Shown here: in pieces, positions 31,848 to 39,195 of the stretch | Position numbering within the stretch: position 1 is the stretch's first letter | Layout of the letters: every line of letters starts with the position of its first letter | Assembly (NCBI GenBank): GCA_019689655.1 | Contig: JADGHC010000003.1 | Location: forward strand, 1-39,195 | Length of the DNA stretch: 39,195 nucleotides | Source: Microbispora sp. | Lineage (GTDB): Bacteria; Actinomycetota; Actinomycetes; Streptosporangiales; Streptosporangiaceae | Reading direction: 5' to 3' | Translations under genes and position numbers: made by a program | The notes under the pieces: generated by a model | The model's input: only the letters and a program-made list of their open reading frames with translations | Databases searched by the model: none | What the model was told of the DNA's origin: nothing

Positions 31848-32223
31848 CATCCTCCCCGCAGGTACAAAGCTGCGCATGCTCCGGGATCGCATTCTCCTGC
31901 GCCCGCTCGACTGGAAGCCGAGCACGTTGATAGAGGTGGTACGTCAAGGGCGGCCTCTCCGCGGCGTCGTTGCCGCAGTCGGGCCCGGGCGCTTGTACCG
32001 ACGCTACAAGCCTCATCCAACCGACTCCCGCAAGCGCACCTACACCGAGAATGGCCATTTCATTCGCACCGAGGTCAAGGTGGGTGACGTGGTCGAGCTC
32101 GGCGGACTGAACGTCTACGACGGTCTCGGCTACAACTTCCCGCAAGTGACCATCGGTACCGAAACCTACCTCATCTGCCAAGAGCAGGACGTGGCGTTTG
32201 TCCACGACGCGGAGGCGGCATGA
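31813..32223 (+). CDS. GroES-like co-chaperonin (Cpn10 fold)
   Basis: LRMLRDRILLRPLDW...GVVAAVGPGR...EVKVGDVVELGG...YLICQEQDVAFV aligns by eye to GroES order. Confidence 0.75.
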   Translation: MNTGVTFANSSDILPAGTKLRMLRDRILLRPLDWKPSTLIEVVRQGRPLRGVVAAVGPGRLYRRYKPHPTDSRKRTYTENGHFIRTEVKVGDVVELGGLNVYDGLGYNFPQVTIGTETYLICQEQDVAFVHDAEAA

Positions 32224-32411
32224 CCTTCCTCATCCCTGACCGCCCCCCTCAGCTCAAGCCCGGCGACTACGTGACGCTGAGAAGCGCAGACACCGAAGCC
32301 GAACGCGCCGATTGCGAGGAGACCCTCCGCCGCCAAGGCTGCAAGTCCGTCCGATTTGAGCAACTCCCTGATGGGCGACTGCAGGCCCACGGGTATCTCG
32401 CGCAGCTGTAA
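32220..32411 (+). CDS. Hypothetical protein
   Basis: 63 aa, ATGA overlap. Confidence 0.5.
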   Translation: MTFLIPDRPPQLKPGDYVTLRSADTEAERADCEETLRRQGCKSVRFEQLPDGRLQAHGYLAQL

Positions 32412-32423
32412 TGAGGCGGACAG

Positions 32424-32795
32424 ATGGCTGACCGAACGGACAAAAGGACGCATGCACAACGCAGGCGGATGGAGTCGCAAGAGGCGATCCGCCGGAAGCT
32501 GCGTGCCGCGCAGTACATCCGTCGCCTGAGGGAGATCGCCGAGAAGGCGGAGCAGGCCGAAGCGTCGACCATCCCCGCGCTGCGCCTCCAGGCCGATATC
32601 TACTCGCGCCTGTTGGCCAAGTGCCTGCCCGACCTGAAGGCGATCGAGCATACCGGATCAATCACACGCGAGCCCACGAGAGACGAGCTGATTGAGCGCC
32701 TTACCCAACTTCACGCCCGAGCAATTGCAGGCACTCAGCAACGACGAGCTGATGGAGCTGGTGCAACTGACGGAGCAACTGAAGTACATCACTGA
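32424..32795 (+). CDS. Putative terminase small subunit
   Basis: Charged helical 123 aa protein directly upstream of and overlapping TerL. Confidence 0.55.
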   Translation: MADRTDKRTHAQRRRMESQEAIRRKLRAAQYIRRLREIAEKAEQAEASTIPALRLQADIYSRLLAKCLPDLKAIEHTGSITREPTRDELIERLTQLHARAIAGTQQRRADGAGATDGATEVHH

Positions 32796-34161
32796 GACGC
32801 ACCGGCTTGAGGACTACCGCCCATACCCGAAGCAGCGCGAGTTCCACGCGGCCGGCGCGACGCATCGCGAGCGACTGCTCATGGCCGGCAATCAGCTCGG
32901 CAAAACGCTGGCGGCGGCGATGGAGGTAGCGATGCACATGACGGGTCGCTACCCAGACTGGTGGGAGGGCTATCGATTTGATCGCCCGACGCGTGGTATC
33001 TGTGGATCGGAGTCGGTCGAACTCACGAAGAAGGGTGTCCAACGCCTCCTGCTCGGCAATCCAGAAACCCCGGAACAGTGGGGGACCGGCTCCATCCCCA
33101 AGGATTGCCTGATTGGCACATCACCGCGGCCGGGCGTGCCGAACGCAGTGAGCGCCATCGTGGTGAAGCACGTGAGCGGCGGCGAGAGCGTGCTGACGAC
33201 GGCCAGCTACGACCAAGGGCGGACTAAGTGGCAGGCCGACACGCTCGATTGGGCGTGGCTCGACGAAGAGTGCGACGAGGACATCTATTTCGAGGTGCTG
33301 ACGCGCACGAACGTGGCCATGGGGCCGGTGTTCATGACGTTCACGCCGCTGAAGGGCATGTCGAACGTCGTCCGGCGGTTTTATCCGCGCTCCACCGCGG
33401 CTCCAGGGACGCACGTGACGCACATGACCATCGACGACGCTGAGCACTACACGCCCGAGCAGCGGGCCGCGATCATCGCGAGCTACCCTGAGCATGAGCG
33501 CAAGGCTCGAGCGATGGGCCTTCCGGCGCTAGGCTCGGGCCGCGTGTTCCAAGTGGACCAGGACGAGATCACCTGCAATCCGTTCTCCATCCCGTCGCAC
33601 TGGCCGCAGATCTGCGGTCTCGATTTTGGCTGGGATCACCCGACGGCCGCTGCGCGGCTCGCATGGGATCGTGACAACGACATCTTGTACGTCACGCAGA
33701 CGTATCGCAGGCGTCAGGTGACGCCGCTGATCTTTGCGGCTGCCGTGAAGCCGTGGGGCGACTGGCTGCCGTGGGCATGGCCGCATGACGGTCTCCAGCA
33801 TGACAAGGGTTCAGGGGAGCAGTTGGCCAAGCAATATGCTGCGGCGGGGCTGAGGATGCTCGCGACGCGCGCGACGTTCGAGGACGGCACCAATGGCCTG
33901 GAGGCCGGCGTCCAAGAGATGAACGACCGCATGCTGACTGGGCGCCTCAAGGTGTTCGCGCACCTCGACGAATGGTTCGAGGAATTCAACACGTATCACC
34001 GCAAGGACGGGCTCATCGTGAAAGAGGCCGACGACATTCTCTCGGCCACGCGCTACGCGATGATGATGCGCCGTTTTGCGATCCCGCAGGCGAAGCCGGG
34101 CGTGCAGCGGCCGGTGCAAGTGCCGATGCCTGGGCGACATGGCAATGGGTGGATGGGATGA
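32692..34161 (+). CDS. terL: Terminase large subunit
   Basis: Walker A AGNQLGKT, Walker B-like LDWAWLDEECDED, nuclease-type GLDFGWDHPTAA; TTG start. Confidence 0.92.
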   Translation: MSALPNFTPEQLQALSNDELMELVQLTEQLKYITETHRLEDYRPYPKQREFHAAGATHRERLLMAGNQLGKTLAAAMEVAMHMTGRYPDWWEGYRFDRPTRGICGSESVELTKKGVQRLLLGNPETPEQWGTGSIPKDCLIGTSPRPGVPNAVSAIVVKHVSGGESVLTTASYDQGRTKWQADTLDWAWLDEECDEDIYFEVLTRTNVAMGPVFMTFTPLKGMSNVVRRFYPRSTAAPGTHVTHMTIDDAEHYTPEQRAAIIASYPEHERKARAMGLPALGSGRVFQVDQDEITCNPFSIPSHWPQICGLDFGWDHPTAAARLAWDRDNDILYVTQTYRRRQVTPLIFAAAVKPWGDWLPWAWPHDGLQHDKGSGEQLAKQYAAAGLRMLATRATFEDGTNGLEAGVQEMNDRMLTGRLKVFAHLDEWFEEFNTYHRKDGLIVKEADDILSATRYAMMMRRFAIPQAKPGVQRPVQVPMPGRHGNGWMG

Positions 34162-34379
34162 CGACCGAAACAGAGTCGAAGCCGCGCGGGCCGTACGCCC
34201 AGGCGCTGAAGCAGCTCGATGAGCTCAAGACATTGTGCGCGACGTGCGCGCTTGAGTTGGAGCGCGCCGCGAGCATCCGGGCAGGCCTGATGGACAGCGA
34301 GTCTCGGCAGCTCGAGGTGCAGCGTGAGCTGAGGGACGCCGCGGCCCGCGTGGCCAAGCGGCTGCGTGAGGTGCAGTGA
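34158..34379 (+). CDS. Hypothetical small coiled-coil protein
   Basis: MTTETESKPRGPYAQALKQLDELKTLCATCALELERAASIRAGLMDSESRQLEVQRELRD...; ATGA overlap. Confidence 0.6.
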   Translation: MTTETESKPRGPYAQALKQLDELKTLCATCALELERAASIRAGLMDSESRQLEVQRELRDAAARVAKRLREVQ

Positions 34380-36553
34380 TGGCCGCTACCCCGAAGGACT
34401 CGCTCGTCGATCGCGAGGCGACGACCGAGGAAGAAATCTTCCAGGAGGCCTGCGCGCGTCACAAGCTCGCTGAAGAAAACGAGAGCGACAACCGCACTCG
34501 GGGCCTCGAGGCGATCGCATTCCGGAATGGCCAGCAGTGGCCCGACGACATCTACAACCAGCGCGCGAACGTCGAGAAAAGGCCCACGCTGGTCATCAAC
34601 AAGACCAACACGTGGTGCGTGCGGCTAAAGAACCAGCTGCGCCAGCAGCGCCCGCGCATCAAATGCCATCCGGTTGGTGGTGGGTCGAGGGTGGAGGATG
34701 CCGAGGTCATTACGGGCCTGATCCGCCACATCGAGACGATCAGCAACGCCAGCGTGGCGTATGACATGGGTGTCGAGTCGGCTATCGACATCGGCTGGGG
34801 CTATTGGCGCATCGTGGCGGACTACGTTTCTCCCGACAGCTTCGACCAAGAGCTGCTGATCAAGCCAATCCAAAACACGTTCACGTGCTATGACGACCCG
34901 ATGTCGATCATGCCGGCCGGCGAGGACCGGAAATGGTTCCTCATCACCGAAGAAATGAGCCGCGCCGAGTACAAGCGCCGCTATCCGAACGCCGAAAACG
35001 TTGAATGGGATCCTGCCGGGCCCGGCGATCAGGCGAGCTACAGGTGGGAGTCGAAGTACAAGATTCGCCTCGCGGAGTACTACCGAATCCACGAAGTCGC
35101 GGATGAACTGGTACTGATGACCGATGGCCGCGGCTGGTACAAGTCGCGGATGCCATCCGAAGAGACGATGCTGGCCGCTGGATTCCGCCCGGTGGTGCAG
35201 TACCGGCTCAATGATGAGTCGAAACCCGAATGGGTGACGCGGCCCACGATGCGCCGACAAGTGCAGTGGTTCCGCATCAATGGCCGAAAGGTCGTCGACA
35301 AGCGCGACCTGCCGGGCAAATACATCCCGGTCATCCGCTGCGAGGGCAACAAGACGGTCCTGAATGGCCAGGTGTACCGCAAGGGCATGGTCGAGGATCT
35401 GATGGATCCGGCGCGGATGTTCAACTACTGGCGAAGCTCGGAAACAGAGCGCTATGCGTTGGCGCCCAAGGCTCCCTGGGTCATGGCAGAAGGCCAGGAC
35501 GAGGGTCACCCGGAATGGGATGACGCCAACACGCGCTCGTACTCGCGGCTCGTCTACAAGCCGGTCACGGATGCAGCCGGCAATGCGCTGCCGCCGCCGC
35601 AGAGACAGCCCGCGACGCCGATCGAGGCAGGGTTTGCGCAGGCTGCGCAATCCGCCGCGCTCGATCTGATGGAGGTCGCCGGCATGCAGCCGGAGAGTCC
35701 CGAGCTGCAGGCGAAGATCATCGGCGGCAACAAGTACCTGCAGCGCCGTCAGGGCATGATGGACCTGACGCACTACCAGTACTACGACAACCAGACCTAC
35801 TCGATCATGTGGACGGGCATCATCCTGCTCGACCTGATCCCGCACTACTACGACACGCATCGTATGCAGCGGATCATTGGCGAGGACGGCGTCCCGCGAA
35901 TGGTCGAGATCAATCCGCCGCCCGATCCGGATGTAGAGGATCCGACCGCCTCGGCCATCTATCGCATCAAGACCAACCTGGAGGTGGGTCGTTACGACGT
36001 GGTGATGGACACGGGTCCGGGCTATCAGACCAAGCGCGAAGAGAGCACCGAGGCGCTGATTGGCCTTCTATCGACGCCGCTCGGGCAGAAAATCTCGGAT
36101 CTGGCGTCCGATCTCGTCATCCGCGGCATGGATTTCTACGGAGCGGACGATGTGGCGGATCGTCTGGCGCCATCAACACCCGAAGGCATGCAGAAAGCCA
36201 TCGAAGGCCTGCCCAAGCAGGCAAAGGCCATTGTTGGCGCGCTCCAGATGCAGGTTCAGCAGCTCCAGCAGCTCACGCAGCAGCAGGCGCTCGAGATCAA
36301 GTACGGCATCACGAAGGAACAACTGCGCCAAGAGAGCGAGAGCAAGCGAGTTGCGGCCAGGATCGAGAGCGAGAACAACCGCGCCGAGCTCAAGGACCGC
36401 ACCGAACGTCACAAGGTCGAGGTGGACTCGGTCACCAAGCGCGATGTGGCCGAGATTCACGCGGCGGCGCAGCTGCTCAACTCGTACACCGAGTCACGCG
36501 AGGAAGAGGAAGCCGCCGACAAGCTCATCCAGAAGGGCATAGAGGATCGATAG
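34376..36553 (+). CDS. P22-like portal protein
   Basis: 725 aa; GLEAIAFRNGQQWPDDIYNQR...PTLVINKTNTWCVRLKNQLRQQRPRIKCHPVGGG; position after TerL. Confidence 0.88.
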   Translation: MMAATPKDSLVDREATTEEEIFQEACARHKLAEENESDNRTRGLEAIAFRNGQQWPDDIYNQRANVEKRPTLVINKTNTWCVRLKNQLRQQRPRIKCHPVGGGSRVEDAEVITGLIRHIETISNASVAYDMGVESAIDIGWGYWRIVADYVSPDSFDQELLIKPIQNTFTCYDDPMSIMPAGEDRKWFLITEEMSRAEYKRRYPNAENVEWDPAGPGDQASYRWESKYKIRLAEYYRIHEVADELVLMTDGRGWYKSRMPSEETMLAAGFRPVVQYRLNDESKPEWVTRPTMRRQVQWFRINGRKVVDKRDLPGKYIPVIRCEGNKTVLNGQVYRKGMVEDLMDPARMFNYWRSSETERYALAPKAPWVMAEGQDEGHPEWDDANTRSYSRLVYKPVTDAAGNALPPPQRQPATPIEAGFAQAAQSAALDLMEVAGMQPESPELQAKIIGGNKYLQRRQGMMDLTHYQYYDNQTYSIMWTGIILLDLIPHYYDTHRMQRIIGEDGVPRMVEINPPPDPDVEDPTASAIYRIKTNLEVGRYDVVMDTGPGYQTKREESTEALIGLLSTPLGQKISDLASDLVIRGMDFYGADDVADRLAPSTPEGMQKAIEGLPKQAKAIVGALQMQVQQLQQLTQQQALEIKYGITKEQLRQESESKRVAARIESENNRAELKDRTERHKVEVDSVTKRDVAEIHAAAQLLNSYTESREEEEAADKLIQKGIEDR

Positions 36554-36557
36554 CGTC

Positions 36558-37574
36558 ATGCCGCAAGTCGTCACCGCAGAAAATTTGATCGAGTTCACGC
36601 AGACGGGGAAGGCACCTGAATTCAAGCCGCCCGAGCCAGCCCAGGCGGATGCGGAGCCGAAGAAAGAAACGCCCGCAATTCCTGCACGCGATGAGGCCGG
36701 AAAGTTTACAAAGCAATCCGAGGATGCTAAAAGCGAACCTGCATCGGAGGCTCCCGCTTCTCCCAAGAAGAAGGAGATCGACGATGAGGATCTTCCCGAG
36801 GTGGTGCGCCGGAAGATTGACAAAAAGCACAGGCAAATGAAAGAGGCCGAAGAGTTCGCAAGGTCAGAAGCCCTGCGAGCGTTAGCGGCAGAGCGGCGGG
36901 CAGAGCAACTCGAGCGAGAACTCGAGGCATATCGCAAGAAGTCAGGGCCCGCGCCGGTTCAAACTGAGGCTCATTCCGAGCCCAAGCCGGAAGACTTCGC
37001 CACGGTCGCCGAATATACGGACGCATTGGTGCGATACCGCGTGGAGCAGACACTCCGCGAGGAACGAGCCAAAGCGGCGCATGAGGCGGCAGAGAGAGAG
37101 AAAGCCGAGCGTGCTCGGACTTTCGGCGAACGTCTCAACGCAGCCAAGTCCAAGTACGACGATTTCGAGGATGTGTTGACCTCAATTCGAGGTACAGATC
37201 TCGACCGCGTCCATGCGGACGTGACCGAGTACATCCAGGAGTCGGAACACGGCCCCGATCTGCTCTACCACCTCGCCAAGCATCCGGATGTTCTCGACCG
37301 ACTTCGCAAACTGTCGCCGCGTCGGTTTATCGCCGAGCTCGGCAAACTGGAAGCGAAGTGGGAGGAACAGACGCCGCCCGCGAAGGAAGAAACACCGACG
37401 CTGAGTGACGTTGCAACGCCCGCGAAGCGACCAGTCTCAAAGGCCCCTCCGCCGATCGCGCCGCTGGATACAGCGGGCATTGCGCCGGTGGCGAAGAAGC
37501 CCGAAGAGATGACTGTGGCAGAACTTCGGGAATTTCGCCGCCAGCAGGAGCGCGAGAAGCGCGCTCGCGCATGA
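36558..37574 (+). CDS. Scaffolding protein
   Basis: Charged, Glu/Lys/Ala-rich helical protein between portal and coat. Confidence 0.75.
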   Translation: MPQVVTAENLIEFTQTGKAPEFKPPEPAQADAEPKKETPAIPARDEAGKFTKQSEDAKSEPASEAPASPKKKEIDDEDLPEVVRRKIDKKHRQMKEAEEFARSEALRALAAERRAEQLERELEAYRKKSGPAPVQTEAHSEPKPEDFATVAEYTDALVRYRVEQTLREERAKAAHEAAEREKAERARTFGERLNAAKSKYDDFEDVLTSIRGTDLDRVHADVTEYIQESEHGPDLLYHLAKHPDVLDRLRKLSPRRFIAELGKLEAKWEEQTPPAKEETPTLSDVATPAKRPVSKAPPPIAPLDTAGIAPVAKKPEEMTVAELREFRRQQEREKRARA

Positions 37575-37620
37575 GCAGCCGGTGAGGGGGTTGGTGTGAA
37601 CCTCTTTCTGGAGCACTGCT

Positions 37621-38967
37621 GTGTCAAACAACCTGCTGACGATCAGCTACATCACAAATGAGGGGCTGGTCGTCCTCGAAAACGAACTCGTATTCACGGA
37701 CGGCGTCGACAAACAATACTCGTCCGAGTTTGCCGTGTCGGGCGCGAAGATCGGCGCGGTCTGCAACGTCCGCCGTCCGCCTCGCTACCTCGGTACGTTC
37801 GGTCCCGCGCTGAACGTCGAGGACACCAACGAGACCTACATTCCGGTCCCGTTGAACTATCAGTTCCACGTTGACGTGCAGTTCACGACGGCCGATCTGC
37901 TGCTGTCGATGGACCAGTTCCGCTCCCGCGTGCTGCAGCCGATCATGGCGACTGTCGCGAACCGCGTGGACTCGGACGGCCTGTACTTCGCGTATCAGCA
38001 GACCGCGCAGGCGGTGGGCACGTTCGGCACGCCGGCGGCGTCCTACCTCACCTACGCACTGGCGAACGCGCAGCTGGTCAACGAAGCGGTGCCAGCCGGT
38101 CCGCGTCGCGTGTGTATCGACCCGATCACCGCGGCGTATGCGGCCGATGGCGTTAAGGGGCTGTTCAACCCGCAGATCAACATCAGCGAGTTCTACCGCA
38201 AGGGCATGATCAACCGGGAGACGGCGGGTCTCGACTGGTATACCGATCAGAACGTCGTCTCGTTCCAGACGGGGCCGGGCGGTGGCTCGCCGACGCTGGC
38301 CAACGTCGCGCACAGCGGCATCATCTCGAGCGGCTGGGCGCAGCAGGGCTTCATCGAGACCACCGGCTGGACTGCTGCCGCAGCGCCTCGCGTGAAGGTC
38401 GGCGACATCATCCAGATCGCTGGCGTATACCCGGTCAACCCGCAGTCGCGCACCCGCTACGGCAACACGCTGAAGCAGTTCGTGGTGCTGCCGCCGGGCG
38501 GCTATCTGCCGAACCCTGTGGGCACCGCCACCCCGGGCCTGAAGTTTGCGCCGGCAACGCTGGCCAGCGGCACTTTCAACGAAGTCACTGGCGAGTACAG
38601 CTCAACCGCGGCCGGCGCTCTCTCGATCATGATCGGCGAGGTGGCGATCACCGGCGGGCAGTTCCAGAACTGCACCGCGCCGAGTTCGGCCACTGCGGCG
38701 ATCACGGTCAATGGGGGCGCGCCGGCTGGCACGGTGAGTCCGCAGGGCATCGCGTATCACCGAACCGCGTTCGCGCTGGCGTCGGCGGACCTGCCGCTGC
38801 CGCGTGGCGTGCAGGATGCGGCCCGCGCGAGCGATCCGGACATCGGCATGTCGATGCGCATGGTGACGCAGTACACCATCAACAACGACGCCATGCCGAC
38901 CCGCGTCGACATCCTCTACGGCTGGGCGAGCCTGTACCGCAACATGGCCGTCCGCGTCCTGAGCTAA
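37621..38967 (+). CDS. P22-type major coat protein (gp5-like)
   Basis: GTG start; MSNNLLTISYITNEGLVVLENELVFTDGVDKQYSSEFAVSGAKIGAVCNVRRPPRY. Confidence 0.85.
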   Translation: MSNNLLTISYITNEGLVVLENELVFTDGVDKQYSSEFAVSGAKIGAVCNVRRPPRYLGTFGPALNVEDTNETYIPVPLNYQFHVDVQFTTADLLLSMDQFRSRVLQPIMATVANRVDSDGLYFAYQQTAQAVGTFGTPAASYLTYALANAQLVNEAVPAGPRRVCIDPITAAYAADGVKGLFNPQINISEFYRKGMINRETAGLDWYTDQNVVSFQTGPGGGSPTLANVAHSGIISSGWAQQGFIETTGWTAAAAPRVKVGDIIQIAGVYPVNPQSRTRYGNTLKQFVVLPPGGYLPNPVGTATPGLKFAPATLASGTFNEVTGEYSSTAAGALSIMIGEVAITGGQFQNCTAPSSATAAITVNGGAPAGTVSPQGIAYHRTAFALASADLPLPRGVQDAARASDPDIGMSMRMVTQYTINNDAMPTRVDILYGWASLYRNMAVRVLS

Positions 38968-38976
38968 TCGGAGATC

Positions 38977-39195
38977 ATGCACATGTCATACACCAATCCC
39001 GGGCCCGCAGTGACTACGGGCAGCACAGTCGGCGGACTCAATAGCCCGGACACGATGGGCGCGTCGCCGGACAGTCTGATTTCGTTCCACGGCGCGACGC
39101 CGATCGCGCAGCAGACTGTGACAGGCGCTCGCGATGACGGCACGGCGTTGGCGAGTTTGCTGACGGCGCTCGCCAACCTCGGACTGATCGTCGAC
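38977..39195 (+). CDS. Head fibre/decoration-like protein, 5' part; continues at 1-117 after circularisation
   Basis: MHMSYTNPGPAVTTGSTVGGLNSPDTMGASPDSLISFHGATPIAQQTVTGARDDGTALASLLTALANLGLIVD, then DSTAT* at 100-117; directly follows coat. Confidence 0.75.
   Translation, partial: MHMSYTNPGPAVTTGSTVGGLNSPDTMGASPDSLISFHGATPIAQQTVTGARDDGTALASLLTALANLGLIVD
39097..39195. repeat. 99-bp exact terminal direct repeat (copy 2)
   Basis: Identical to 1-99. Confidence 0.97.

Noticed and set aside
34625-35860. 411-aa minus-strand ORF
   Set aside because: Antisense to the portal gene with shadow-ORF composition and no recognisable motif.
1-39195. CRISPR array or transposon/IS element
   Set aside because: No regularly spaced direct repeats and no transposase-like ORF with inverted termini were seen.

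Overview
The window is an essentially complete, circularly permuted genome of a temperate, P22-like podovirus: high-GC, about 39.1 kb unique. The first 99 bp (1-99) are repeated exactly at the end (39097-39195), and a head-fibre-like gene reads through the join. The late module (+) runs TerS, TerL, portal, scaffold, coat, head fibre, gp4-like and gp10-like tail accessory proteins, a sulfotransferase-like plus Asp/Asn-hydroxylase-like pair, ejection proteins, two tailspike-type proteins sharing an N-terminus, and a lysis cassette. The minus-strand operon (about 23.8 to 14.8 kb) carries small early genes, an AAA/RecA-like ATPase, a NinB-like protein, a DUF1364-like protein, a J-domain protein, an excisionase-like protein and a tyrosine integrase. 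The integrase lies next to an attP-like tRNA-Thr 3' fragment flanked by repeated arm-type motifs. A CI-like repressor (-) and a divergent Cro-like gene (+) lie between two operator clusters with consensus ACGG-N4-CCGT. The right early operon encodes an iteron-bearing replication protein, a helicase, an HNH protein, a C5 cytosine methyltransferase, an XRE protein, a PDDEXK-like nuclease and a GroES-like co-chaperonin. Most notable leads: the sulfotransferase/hydroxylase pair inside the tail-ejection operon, the combination of GroES-like and J-domain proteins, a hidden antisense small membrane ORF between gp4 and gp10, a lysis cassette whose only enzyme candidate is DUF5675-like, the bipartite operator layout, and repeated gene-terminus sequences. 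All family calls come from reading motifs by eye; no database search was run.
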